Origin: Acanthosepion pharaonis
Lineage: Eukaryota; Mollusca; Cephalopoda; Sepiida; Sepiidae
Assembly (NCBI GenBank): GCA_903632075.3
Contig: CAHIKZ030002633.1
Location: forward strand, 148,501 to 212,500
Length of the DNA: 64,000 bases
Direction of reading: 5' to 3'
How positions within the stretch are numbered: position 1 is the first letter of the stretch; each line of letters opens with the position of its first letter. Below the pieces are notes generated by a model. The model had not been told where the DNA came from. It saw only the letters and a list, made by a program, of their open reading frames with translations, and searched no databases. Below, piece after piece: positions 1 through 9,478 of the stretch. A program made the translations under genes and the position numbers.

Positions 1-175
1 TCGTCGCCGTTTTGACTTAAATACACATCGAAGCTAGGTCCCTTGAGTCAAATAGCTAGGGTGGGCTTAAGCGCGCTTCTCTCCAGTGTAACCTTTTAAC
101 GAAATGTAGATATCCATCCTCGCCAAAAACATTTGTATGCCTCGAGTTCTGTTGAACATGGCTTTTAATATTTTT

Positions 176-345
176 TAGTCATGTTCACTCTATTCAAGGC
201 CCAAGAACCACTCGAGGTAGAAGGCTACAGATATAAGAAGCACAGTTTATGAGGATATGTGGGGAAGATAGCGGTTAAGCCTTCACTTGAACAGGTAAAT
301 ATTGTAGTGATGGGGGAAGCATAATCTTGGGTGTATCAAGGAATC
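176..345 (-). mobile_element. LINE-D 3' end fragment
   Basis: On the minus strand this matches the 3' end of the LINE-D copy at 35.4-36.06 kb. Shared blocks include the string beginning CAAGGCCCAAGARCCACT and the block around AAGCACAGTTTATGAGRATATG. Only the 3' untranslated part and the last codons remain. It is recognised only through comparison with the other copies in this window. Confidence 0.6.
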
Positions 346-560
346 TATAGGAATCTTGTATTAATATTAGCGAAAAATATTCTGAAATTGAGATTTCTTA
401 TCTGGTTATGCAAAATTACAATAGAGCAGCGTGTTTAATTAGCACGGGGTTAATAAAAACGAAGGGAGATCATTTATATCTAACGTAGGGATAAAAACTA
501 TCGAAGAGCATAGTGTTCACATTTGCCCTCAGGTTATTGATTGCTTGATTTGAGTAAACC
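346..560. other. Unassigned AT-rich DNA
   Basis: I see no gene, recognisable repeat or RNA in this stretch. Confidence 0.4.
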
Positions 561-770
561 GCGTGTACTGATTTATTCAATCACTTAAGTCAAATATTTT
601 GCATTCAATCTATAAGGGTTGATATGCCCTGTTCTCTCGATATACATGGTCAGCCATACCTGATTTCAAAGTCTTTCCACGGATTCTTTATTAAACTTCA
701 TGCGTTTTCGCTTACTCTCTTATTCTCACCTTTGACATCCTATAAAACAAGTGTATAGCTTACAGTCAAG
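560..770 (+). repeat. Dispersed repeat, copy 1 of 2
   Basis: About 200 bp here are similar to 16,868-17,070 in the same orientation. The core TATACATGGTYAGCYATACC followed by TGATTTCAAA is shared. It has no coding potential, and the family is not recognised. Confidence 0.6.
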
Positions 771-774
771 TAAG

Positions 775-1225
775 TGTTACAGTCCAAGGAAATTTCTGCT
801 TCAATTCTGACTTCTGTAAATAGAATTGATGTTTTCCATAAAATAAGGCCGTCTAGTTCAAGAAGAGGAAATTCATCTTTCAAAATAAGTAAATAATGAC
901 AACAGATGGAATTTAATACGTAAAGTGGAACAGGTGGGCTGAGTTCAAATTCCGGTCTCGTCTGGTGAGTTCACTTCCGAACAAATGCCATTGGGAAAAA
1001 CAAGGAACTACTCTCTCTCCGCCACCCATCATCTATGAGATAAATATTAGAGCAGATGGGTCTTGGGTGGCATTCATTCTCGGAGTATCCCCCCCAGTAG
1101 GAATTGTAAACCACTGTACTGTCTTTTTCCAAGAAGTCATGACAATTCACAAATATTAAAGAAAAGAAACATAGTTTGCCACAAGTCCAAAGTGGTAGAG
1201 AATATATTGAAAATCTTTTTTTTAT
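775..1225. other. Unassigned DNA
   Basis: There is no supportable gene. A string resembling a pol III B box (TTCAAATTCC near 939) occurs without a convincing tRNA-like body. Confidence 0.35.
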
Positions 1226-1470
1226 ATACGAAAGTTCACGCAATGCAATGATCGAGACTCACTCAAAGAGTTACTGAATAAGGCATGTGATATAAATGTA
1301 AAGAGGAGGTGGTAGACAGTGAAGGTTCTGGAGATAAGGATAACGATTGGCCCTTGACTTGCAATGGTTAAGATTGTGGTGCTCAGGGAAGCACTCACAC
1401 GGGATTTTGTTCCACAAAATTGTAAAGTTGAGTGGAACTTCCTACTTACAACTGAAATACAGGGGAAATG
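1225..1470 (-). pseudogene. LINE-A/D C-terminal relic
   Basis: On the minus strand, frame-shifted pieces read like the end of a non-LTR reverse transcriptase: RKFHST, then LWNKIPCECFPEHHNLN. The same region in other copies reads ALWNRxPRGxFPDHYNLNLF. It abuts a plus-strand LINE-A copy, so two truncated copies lie back to back. It is certainly non-functional. Confidence 0.55.
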
Positions 1471-1479
1471 AGGGTGATT

Positions 1480-2255
1480 CGACCCCGTGGATGCCAAAAC
1501 GAAACTTCTCTCCATTAATCGTCTGCAAGACCACCTCACTAACTTCTATCAGCATGGTTGATGCTAACCTTCAGAAAAATGATTGGTTGCGCCTTCCCGG
1601 GGTTCCTGTTCTCAGCTGAAATAAATCGGAAAAAAAAAACTATATTGAATCCATTGCTAGGTCAGATGCTAAGAAAGTTGGTTCCCTGTGTCGTACGAGA
1701 CAATTCTTCTCTTTAGAATCTGTCTTACATATCTATAAGTCTACTATTCGTCCATGCTTAGAATATTGCTACTATATATGGTCCGGTGCCCCTTCTATTT
1801 ACCTTGAGCTCCTTGATAAGATCCAAAGAAGAATCAGCAATATTATTGGTCTTGATCTGACAGCTCGACTTTAGTCATTTTTCCAGCGCCCTAAAGTTCT
1901 CTGCCTGTGTCTTTTCTATTAATACTTTCATGGTAATTGGTCGGATGAAATCTTCGCTAGGGTACCTAGAGCTTTTTTAATCTAAGCGCAGTACTAGACT
2001 GGCGTCGAGATCTCATCAAGTTACAGTTGAGCTGGCTAGATGAAGCCGTTTCTATGCTGACAGTTTCTTTTTTTGCACTTCCCGATTGTGAAACTCCCTT
2101 CCGGTTCCATGCTTTCCAGCCAACTTTAATCTGCAAAAATTTAAAGTCAATCTACTGTCCTCCTGATTGCTCTTTTCTCTTTCTTTATTAATATTTCTGT
2201 TCCTAATTTTTCAACACTTTGTAATCCCTTGTGTTTTAGTGACTTTACTAAACAA
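1480..2255 (+). pseudogene. LINE-A reverse transcriptase C-terminal half, decayed
   Basis: This is a non-LTR retrotransposon fragment covering the region after the RT palm to the 3' UTR. The translated pieces in order are: a block ending SISMVDANLQKNDWLRL; SLCRTRQFFSLESVLHIYKS then TIRPCLEYC; LDKIQRRISNIIG; and LCLFY with a decayed VPRAF block. The 3' UTR has the family ending in a short stretch resembling CCTTGYGTYYTAGTGG. Stops and frameshifts are present throughout (for example just after LTARL). The palm YADD region is missing. The family resembles jockey/CR1-type LINEs, but I cannot assign the clade firmly. Confidence 0.75.
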
Positions 2256-2264
2256 TGAACATAT

Positions 2265-2384
2265 GTGGCTTGCGGTCATATCACGTCGAAACTCCGGTTC
2301 CCGTACGTTCACCGAAGTTAAGCAACATCGAAACTCGTCAGTACCTAGAAGGGTGACCTCATCGAAATATCAGGTGCTATAAAC
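2265..2384 (+). repeat. 5S rRNA-derived sequence (SINE head or pseudogene), copy 1
   Basis: This can be aligned along almost the full length of eukaryotic 5S rRNA. GTCATATCACGT matches the 5' domain, ACCGAAGTTAAGCAACATCG matches the internal promoter A-box region, and GGGTGACC matches box C. The 3' end CAGGTGCTATAAAC parallels the 5S terminus. Substitutions and small indels (for example in the GAAACTCG block) argue against a functional gene. About 190 bp downstream is a block (TTCTGGCTTTAAATAAC) also found downstream of the second 5S-like copy at 44.8 kb. That suggests a 5S-derived SINE family rather than two independent pseudogenes. Confidence 0.7.
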
Positions 2385-2680
2385 ATGGATGCAAATTCGC
2401 CATATTTCCTTACGCGCAAGTGAATATAACGATCTCAGTTCTTCTCTCCTAGCAATGGGTTAATTAATTAACGGGTTAATTAATTAGTAGCACCTGTATC
2501 AGTAAAATCATTATTATCTCCCAAACATTTTCACAATCTAGAAATATTTTCTGGCTTTAAATAACCAGTAAATCAATCACTGAACATATGCCATGGAAAT
2601 AGCGATAGAGTTGCGTCTATGGGAAAGAGGTTGCAACGTTGAGAATATATCGTCCCCGACAAAAACACAGAAATGATTTT
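2385..2680 (+). repeat. Probable body of the 5S-headed repeat
   Basis: The only clear match to the 44.8-kb copy is the block around 2,545-2,570 (GAAATATTTTCTGGCTTTAA, versus GAAATACATTTCGGCTTTAA there). There is a local TTAATTAATTA palindrome near 2,460-2,485. The boundaries are uncertain. Confidence 0.4.
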
Positions 2681-2689
2681 TAACTCAAA

Positions 2690-4150
2690 TGTAAATCAAT
2701 ATCAACGGTCTGTTTTTTTTTATAGCTACTTCTACTAATTCGGTATACGTAAGGTTTAAAATTAGTTTTTAAAAATGTAAAAGCTTTCATTTTATCTTTA
2801 ATTGAAAGCTAAAGGATTTAAAATGTATTATTTCCAGTAAGCAAAATATTCTGTTATGTATTTCAAACAGAAATCGATTTTTTCAGTAAAATCGATGTAA
2901 TCGACCATTTTGACACATTTGTAAACAAAAGTTAATTCTCGGTTTTAAAAGTCTTGCAAAAATAAAATATATATATCTGGAACTTTATTTGAGGATAATT
3001 AGCAAATTTAAAGTTAAATTAATCTGATTTGGAACAAATATGTCTTACTCATAGCATATTGTTGTATATATATATAGCATATTGTATATAAGTATTTTTT
3101 TTACCACGGGGCCTTCTTTTTCTGAGGTGTTAATCGATTCATTGACAGCCAAATGACCGCTGAACGTGCTCATAGTTAACTGTGGAGCAAACAATCAAGT
3201 GACATTTTAACAATAATAATGTTAGCTTTGACCAGTCATACTTAGAAATTCTGTACATGTATACACATACAAAAACAAATCGAAATTCTTTTAAAAATGT
3301 TCGGGATCGTCAGATTGTAATAAACTGTACAATCAGTAAATAAACAATATTTCCTAAGAGTTACATCATTGAAACTGAATTTTAAAAGATTTGAAATCTT
3401 TATAAATCATTCAATTAAATATTGTAAAAAAAAATAAAAATAAATCTTGTAAAAATTCATTTTTCATCGAAATTTTTTTTTTCTTCAGACAATATTGTCT
3501 TTAATATATATTATTTATAAAAGCAATTAAAAGCTGCCCCAATTAATTATTCGCTTAGTTTTTTAGGGTTTTTTTTTTATTTTTTATTTTTTTTTGCGTT
3601 TTTATTTTTCGATTCAGAGTAGATTTTTAGTAAGACGGGTTCGGATTTTTAAAAAAATCGGTGATTTAAATTCTTCAAAGAATTCGGCTTTTAACTAATA
3701 TAGTCACTAAAAATTATCACCTTCAATTTCTCAAGTTTTCATAAAATTATGTAAGGGGATGAAACACAAGTAAAAAAAAAATTACCAAGTTTTTCTAATA
3801 AAAATTTTTAAAAATAATTTAATTCATTTGTGAATAAGTCCTGAAAATTTCATTTAAATCCGACAATTATTTGATTTTTGCAAGAATTTCCAAATTAATG
3901 TGTCTGTCGCCACAAAAAGGCTAAAATTTGCTATGCTAAAAGTTACTACAACCACTGACGCAAGAAAAACAAGTTTTTTAATCAAAATTTCGAATGTTCT
4001 AAAAAGAAGTAAAAAATTCATTAAATATTTAAAAAATACTTTAATCATCCCTCTTAATAATAACAAATATTTTGATGATAAATAATTACGTTTGAAGCAT
4101 GTCTTCATCGCTGTCTACTAATTTTTAGCAATATTGTTGGGTATCTATAT
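2690..4150. other. AT-rich DNA, no gene; includes a dispersed repeat
   Basis: This is very AT-rich. Around 2,740-2,890 it resembles 29,455-29,590: both carry AAGCAAAATAYT, then a stretch with TATTTCAAA. The longest open frames are Lys/Phe-rich and compositionally driven. I see no other structure. Confidence 0.45.
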
Positions 4151-4154
4151 TTTA

Positions 4155-4420
4155 TCTTTTCGTTCCAAACAAAGCGATAACACTATGACGCAAAGGGTTA
4201 CTGAGAATGAAGGAAACTGAGAAAATGTTATTAAGGAGAAATGACAATAACAAGAACAGGAGTCAAAGAGATAGAAAATGATGACTCACGTTATATTTAA
4301 ATTTTTGAAGATCGCAGTTGACCGGAAAGTAAGATGATGAACGCAAGAGAGTTCAACAGACGAGAGAAGAAACCATTAGAATAGAACTTACGGTTGTTAA
4401 ATAATAGTTTAGCAGACTAT
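4155..4420 (-). mobile_element. LINE-A 3' end relic
   Basis: The minus strand carries the LINE-A 3' UTR signature: CTTTGCGTCATAGTG, then ATCGCTTTGTTTGG. A heavily decayed C-terminal coding tail precedes it. It is 5'-truncated. Confidence 0.55.
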
Positions 4421-4920
4421 TACTTTTAGGGGAAATGGTATCTTTGCTCGGACTTCCTGAGGTTGACCTTCGAGGTCAGATGGAGTTCAGAAAAAGGAAG
4501 TCGATTTTGATTGGTTGAACCAGCGTGGGAATGAAAAACGTTTTCAGTGAGTTGTTTCTGAACTGTCGAGCAATGTAGACGTGTTCGCTTTCGTGTCTGA
4601 AACGGTTCCCCAGTGGGAAGAGAACGACCCAACTGGACAGAAGATGTATATGCGGACGTTAATTAAATAGCTAAGTTAAAATTGCCTGTGTTGAAGTTTT
4701 TTGTTTTTTGTTGTTTTTTTTTTTTTCACTGGAACAAAAACTCCTAACGATCACAGACCGGGAGAAGACGAGTGAGAGAAGATACAACATATGAGTAAAT
4801 TGGTGCCAATGACCAAGACCTCCTAGCTTGATAGGGCTATGTCACGCGATTACACTTAGCAATTTCAACATTATAATGATGAAACCTAGCTGCCAATACG
4901 AGAAGTCGAACCGCATCTCT
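4420..4920. other. Unassigned DNA
   Basis: There is a T-rich run near 4,697-4,726 and no supportable gene or repeat match within the window. Confidence 0.4.
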
Positions 4921-5122
4921 ATGACAGCATCACTATGTAGATATTTACTACTTCTATGTGTCGTGTCACTTCAGAATTTGGAAAGCATCTTCCGCTATCC
5001 CAATACACACCTTCGAACATAGGTGTCGCACTTTCCGTCCCCTGTTAATACTCTCCCTAGATAGCTAATCTGTTGCATCTTTTTGATTTCAGTATCTCCA
5101 ATTTGTATTCTAATAGCTGAAT
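4920..5122 (-). pseudogene. LINE-B reverse transcriptase, internally deleted
   Basis: The minus strand reads AIRIQIGDTEIKKMQQISYL then GRVLTGDGKCDT, an RT thumb/connection region of the LINE-B type. A decayed IGIAEDAFQ follows, then directly the family 3' end (TGACACGACACATAGAAG). About 400 bp present in other copies (YGSECW to the C-terminus) is missing, so this is a deletion derivative. A plus-strand LINE-A copy starts at its 5' edge. Confidence 0.65.
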
Positions 5123-5124
5123 CA

Positions 5125-5700
5125 AGAGCTAATAGCATTGTGTCGTGCCAGACAGTTTTTCTCTCCAGAATCTGTCTTACACTTTTATAAGTTTACCATT
5201 CGTGCATGCATTAAATATTGTTCCGACATCTACTCTGGTACCCCTGCTATGTATTTAGAGATTCTTGATAAAACCCAAAATCCTGAACTGGCATCTCGGC
5301 TTCAATCAGATTCCGAGCGCCGTGTGCTTTTTATATAAATATTTCCAGTGTAATTGCTCTGATGAGCTTTCTTCTCTGGTGCCGAGACTTTACGAATTTA
5401 AGCGCAGTACTAGATTGGCAGTTTTGTCCTATCGTTTTAGAATTTAAATTTCAAGATGTATCGGAGGTTTAATGCTATTAGTTTCTTTTCTCGCACTTCT
5501 CGCTGAGTGGATTTCTCAGCTTTTTGCTTTCCAGTCAAATTTGATCTTCAAGAATTTAAATGTAATTTCAATCGTTATCGTCTGTTTTCTTTATGTTCTT
5601 TTATTGTTCTCTTTCCTTAATAACGCTTTTCTTTTTCTCGCATTTTTTGAAACTCAGTAAATCCTTGCGTCTTTGTGGCTTTATTGCATTGCTTGGAGTT
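5125..5700 (+). pseudogene. LINE-A reverse transcriptase C-terminal fragment
   Basis: The recognisable blocks are CRARQFFSPESVLHFYKFTI, RACIKYCSDIYSGTP, then DEL/SSLVPRLYEFKRSTRLAV. The RRICNxIG block is deleted (TQNPELASRLQSD follows directly). The sequence has frameshifts and ends in the family 3' UTR (ATTGCTTGGAGTTAAA). It is non-functional. Confidence 0.7.
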
Positions 5701-6313
5701 AAATAATAAAAAAGAAATTTGCTTAAAATAAAATAATTTGAAGTAATCAAATAAAATTAAACACATACGCAATGTTTTTCAAGATCAGTATCTTAATATA
5801 ATTCTCTCGATACGAGTGAAGGTAAAAAGGAGAATGTTAAAATGTGGCGCATGTCGCGTAGCATTAGGTTAGGGTATTATCTATATCTGGCTCACTGAAT
5901 GTCTATTGTCAGATTCATCAGGTTTGATTTTTGTATGTTTTCTTTTTTTAATGCTTTCTTGGTTGAGCCAAAATGTTCATTACCTCTCGTTGTTATACGA
6001 CAGTAGGAATGCAGTTTCGAGTGATTACAAATGGATTTTCCGCCTACATATTTTTTCTTTCTCTACCGACTAACAAGTGAGGGTCAGTCTCTTGCTGTGT
6101 TCTGAATCAGTAAAAACTTATTCATCGCGAGAAATATTTACATGAAGACTTAGTGTTACGAAGACAGAACTCTATTTCTGGAAGGTCTTCAAGGAGATAC
6201 ACAAAGTTATCAAGATTTTGATATTTTCGTGAATTCATGCACGTACTCATGAATAAAGGTAGATGTGAGTGGTATACGCATACATACGTGTTGCTGAAAC
6301 TTAAATGTATATA

Positions 6314-6315
<2 letters not shown>
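5700..6315. other. Unassigned AT-rich DNA
   Basis: I see no gene or repeat that I can support. Confidence 0.35.

Positions 6316-6397
<82 letters not shown>
6316..6397. repeat. (TA)n microsatellite
   Basis: This is an about 80-bp near-perfect TA array. The Tyr-Ile poly-peptides it encodes on either strand are artefacts. Confidence 0.95.
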
Positions 6398-6399
<2 letters not shown>

Positions 6400-6550
6400 G
6401 TATTTGGACAGCAATCCATCTTTCTTAAAAAAGGTTTCATTAAAGACGACTAACAAGGTATTGCGATTGAGTTTTTTATTTAATTTTTTCTTATAAGTGT
6501 TTTCCTTTCTCGACGTAAAGTGGGTAAAAACTCTCCAAATATTCTGTATA
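6397..6550 (+). repeat. Dispersed repeat next to a microsatellite, copy 1
   Basis: About 150 bp are similar to 17,791-17,945 in the same orientation: both have GGCAACAATCC-like starts, TTTCRTTAAAGACGACT and ACAAGGTAYTGCGAT. A short inverted match lies at 8,521-8,550. Each copy starts directly at a TA or GATA array. The family is unknown to me. Confidence 0.6.
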
Positions 6551-6559
6551 TCCAAGAGC

Positions 6560-6855
6560 TTTAGGCTATTCCTTTAGTTATTATTAGTTATTATTTTTTT
6601 TTTAACTGAATATATGGATTTTTTATATATGTATTTAGAGTTATCAGAAAGTCCTTTATTGTTTTGTTTTTTTTTTTGTTTTTTTTTTTCCAAACACGAT
6701 CAGAACATTGTGGCCATGTTTATAGTTGATGTTATTGAGTGTCGGATTTTTCTTTTTTATTATAAGTGTTTCCATTGTTTTTAGTCTTTTTTACAAAAAA
6801 AAGCACCATACTTCTGAAAAGAAATATGATGAGGACAGGATTTCAATCTGGGAAT
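6560..6855. other. T-rich DNA
   Basis: This contains poly-T runs (6,664-6,690) and no gene. Confidence 0.4.
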
Positions 6856-6911
6856 ATCTTAATAAATAATTTTTTTTATATTAAATTATCAAAATGGTTT
6901 AATTCTTTTTG
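6856..6911 (+). repeat. 55-bp direct repeat, left copy
   Basis: This is nearly identical to 7,248-7,303, offset by 392 bp. The shared part runs from ATCTTAATAAATAA to TTAATTCYTTTTGA. The pair encloses the tRNA-headed hammerhead-like unit. Confidence 0.75.
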
Positions 6912-7042
6912 ATAGCATAAACAGGTTCCAGAAAATTTAGGATGCTACTAATATATATATTGAAAAAAATTTGGGGGATTTAGAAAATCATCATCTATAG
7001 TAATTCACCGAGCTCAGAATAATCTTCAACCGAATGCAGAAA

Positions 7043-7088
7043 GCACTATACGACCGTTTCGTCCTATTTTGGGACTCATCATCAGTGC
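7043..7088 (-). ncRNA. Hammerhead-ribozyme-like motif (C3 to A)
   Basis: On the minus strand, reading from 7,088 down: stem I strand GCACTG, core ATGATGA (consensus CTGANGA), stem II GTCC/GGAC around a CAAAATA loop, GAA, then a 3-bp stem III ACG/CGT with a 2-nt loop, A at the cleavage position, and stem I strand TAGTGC. All three helices form. The single core departure is A instead of the essential C3 (position 7,082), so self-cleavage would be expected to be lost unless another register works. Hammerheads with very short stem III are known from Penelope-like elements and retrozymes. Confidence 0.65.
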
Positions 7089-7245
7089 ACATACACAACC
7101 GAGAATCGAACACGGACCGTTTCGATACAACGCAAACTTCATACCAACTGTACCACTCGGTGACTCGCTATATCGAGTCTAGTTTGTTTCTTCTTCGTCA
7201 CCGAGAATCGAACCCGGGCCGTTTCGATACAATGCAAACGTCATA
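7089..7245 (-). repeat. tRNA-derived SINE head, tandemly duplicated
   Basis: The minus strand has two related tRNA-like heads. Each carries a B-box-like GTTCGATTCTC after CGAAACGGYCC; the complete one also has an A-box-like CGAGTGGTACAGTTGG. The hammerhead-like motif follows the second B box after about 15 nt. This is a pol III promoter layout of a SINE. Confidence 0.65.
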
Positions 7246-7247
7246 AC

Positions 7248-7303
7248 ATCTTAATAAATAAATGATTTCTATTAAATTATCAAAATGGTTTAATTCCTTT
7301 TGA
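7248..7303 (+). repeat. 55-bp direct repeat, right copy
   Basis: This is the partner of 6,856-6,911. It may be a long target-site duplication or the product of a local tandem duplication. Confidence 0.7.
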
Positions 7304-7320
7304 AATAAAAATAAAATTGC

Positions 7321-7870
7321 CATTGGCTTCAGACAACTTCAGAATCTCCTGCAACTCTTCGGGACGGTCTTTTTGTTAAAGTTGGTGAATGCTGCCATGA
7401 TACTTGCCTTTATTTCATCTTTGTTGTTACAACTGCGTCCCACACATTGCAGTGTGGGGAGTTAAGTAGTCAGATGTAAGTAGTTATGTGGTCGCAGAAA
7501 TTGTCTGACAGCCATGACTGGGTTCTCCTGTTTGTGTGACATGGTGCAGAATTCTATTGCCAGATAGGATTTTCCAGCAGCAACCCTCTTGACCCAGGGC
7601 AGCACAACTTCCTCAATGCACTTGATGTAGGCATCCGTGTTGAGGCGCTGTGGGAAGATGAATAGAGGCATAACGTCGCCATCACTATTAATCACTCCAA
7701 ACACCAGGATGTTGACTGGATATATCATCTTTCTAAATCCTCTGGACTGTTCTCAGATTGACACCCAAGCACTCTGAAATGTTTGTATTGGAGCTTCCGG
7801 CGCGAATACCAAGCAGTACAGAATGCCGTTTCCAAAATTTCTGGCGTCATGGTGATCTGTTTCTCACAGA
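7321..7870 (-). pseudogene. Tc1/mariner-type transposase, internally deleted
   Basis: On the minus strand, a helix-turn-helix segment (RAGSSNTNISECLGVNLRTV, about 7,740-7,810) is joined almost directly to a DDE-core segment: FGVINSDGDVMPLFIFPQRL, then EEVVLPWVKRVAAGKSYLA (7,462-7,728). The C-terminal part (NVWDAVVTTK, then a decayed arginine-rich tail) continues to about 7,321 after a frameshift. The block carrying the first catalytic Asp and the linker is missing, and the QDSAP-like motif is altered to EFCTMSHK. It encodes no active transposase. Confidence 0.7.
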
Positions 7871-7975
7871 CGGCAGCTCAACTGACCCTACTATACAGTG
7901 CAGTCGACAAAATCAAAAGAAACAACGCACATGAGCGAAATTAAAAATACAAAATGGCGACAATTTGCGTATCGC

Positions 7976-7978
<3 letters not shown>

Positions 7979-8022
<44 letters not shown>
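7979..8022. repeat. (TA)n(GA)n microsatellite
   Basis: This is a compound dinucleotide array next to a mosaic repeat that recurs at 33.6 kb. Confidence 0.9.
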
Positions 8023-8023
<1 letters not shown>

Positions 8024-8465
8024 TAATATTAGTGGTAAATATACACATACATATGCAAAATACATAATTATATATACATAGGTGCATACACATACATGTA
8101 TATTTTTTGAATAAAAAATTCCAAGAGGATAGAATCCAGGTAGAACGCAATGTCCAGGACAGAGTAAGAATATAATAAAAAGGCTTAAACACTAATATTC
8201 CATGGTCATAATTTATTCCATTGGAATCGTAAATACGATCCAATTCATCAGACCTACAAATTCGAAAAGAAAACAGTTTTTATTTTACTTTTTATTATCT
8301 CCTTACTCTGTCCCGGACACTGAGTTCTACCTGGATCCTATCCTCTTGGATTTATTTTTTATACAAATATATATGTATGAGTATGTATGCATGTATGCAT
8401 GTATATATATTTATATATTTTAGATATATGACTGCATATGTATGCGTATATTTACCACTAATATT
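8023..8465. repeat. Fold-back mosaic repeat (family of 33.5-33.9 kb)
   Basis: The left arm at about 8,110-8,183 (CCAAGAGGATAGAATCCAGG) and the right arm at about 8,287-8,362 (CCTGGATCCTATCCTCTTGG) are inverted copies. The interior carries CATGGTCATAATTTATTCCA and a hairpin containing CTGATGA on the minus strand. Outer ends share GATAATATTAGTGGTAAATA in opposite orientation. The same modules recur at 33,521-33,990, and a diverged arm occurs at 46,935-46,985. It looks like a non-autonomous fold-back element. Confidence 0.65.

Positions 8466-8468
<3 letters not shown>

Positions 8469-8521
<53 letters not shown>
8469..8521. repeat. (TA)n microsatellite
   Basis: An about 52-bp TA array, followed by a short inverted match to the 17.8-kb dispersed repeat and then a GA-rich tract at 8,561-8,607. 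Confidence 0.9.
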
Positions 8522-8523
<2 letters not shown>

Positions 8524-8818
8524 AGATATTGTTGCCCAAATACACAATATATATATATATAGATAGAGAGAGAGAGGGGGGAGGGAGGGGGAGAGAGAGA
8601 GAAAAAGATGTGATCATATGTATCACTGTGTCTTCATGTGTAATGTCTTTCTTCTTATCATGACTTACATGTACGTGGTTAATTTTAAAGCTGTGTGTGG
8701 CTGATACAAACCTAATAAAAAAGGTGCTAAGAATATGGACAGCACTTAGTACATGAAAGAACATATTTTTCTTAACAAGCTAATTGTCGTTATCACCATA
8801 AAAACAATCGTCATTCTT

Positions 8819-8819
8819 C

Positions 8820-8863
<44 letters not shown>
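8819..8863. repeat. (TA)n microsatellite
   Basis: An about 45-bp TA array immediately left of a near-perfect hairpin. Confidence 0.9.
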
Positions 8864-8864
<1 letters not shown>

Positions 8865-8866
<2 letters not shown>

Positions 8867-8962
8867 TAAAAGACAAACAGGCCACTTTAAGGTACCATTA
8901 TAATAATTCATATAAATAAATTATTATAATGGTACCTTAAAGTGGTCTGTTTTTCTTTTAAA
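8865..8962. repeat. 44-bp-arm inverted repeat (hairpin element)
   Basis: Arms 8,865-8,908 and 8,919-8,962 are inverted copies with two mismatches and a 10-bp loop. Each arm contains CACTTTAAGGTACC or its complement. It is MITE-like and has no coding content. TA arrays lie on both sides (8,819-8,863 and 9,027-9,065). Confidence 0.85.
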
Positions 8963-9022
8963 TATTAGCTCTGGATTTACATTGAGTTCTCCGGATTTCA
9001 TCCTCCTTGGGATTCTTCATAA

Positions 9023-9026
<4 letters not shown>

Positions 9027-9065
<39 letters not shown>
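9027..9065. repeat. (TA)n microsatellite
   Basis: An about 38-bp TA array. Confidence 0.9.
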
Positions 9066-9067
<2 letters not shown>

Positions 9068-9069
9068 GC

Positions 9070-9450
9070 AAAATCAACCCACAAGGTCTAGCTGTTTACA
9101 TTGTATTGTCTTTCCTCGACTTTCAAATACTATACTATACATACTGATCAAATTTAAGGATGAACTTTCCAAAGTTCATACTTTGTCAGTGTGTTAGACA
9201 AGATCTTGTTGGCTAAAACCTCGCAATTCTAGATCGTTGGAATTGCAATCTATCAGTGTGATCTCATGTATAATGGTTTTACAGAAAAGCAGCTATCGTA
9301 TAGTTGTTATACATGTCGTTTTGTGCACATATATATTTGATATGAATATTACAACATACTTTTTTCTGTGGAAAAAGTGGCTTATATAAATTAGATAATA
9401 TGCATACAAAATATTTAATACGCATATATTACCACATCACGTATAATTTT
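9070..9450. other. Unassigned DNA
   Basis: I see no gene or repeat I can support. Confidence 0.35.
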
Positions 9451-9478
9451 TCGATATATATATATATATATATATATA

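Noticed and set aside
920..970. B-box-like TTCAAATTCC as a tRNA gene or SINE
   Set aside because: No pairing arms or A box at the expected distance.
2265..2384. Functional 5S rRNA gene
   Set aside because: Too many substitutions and indels, and the sequence belongs to a repeat with a second, more decayed copy.
6305..6496. Tyr-Ile poly-peptide open frames over TA arrays (here and at about 20 other TA arrays)
   Set aside because: Pure products of dinucleotide repeats, open on both strands and in several frames.
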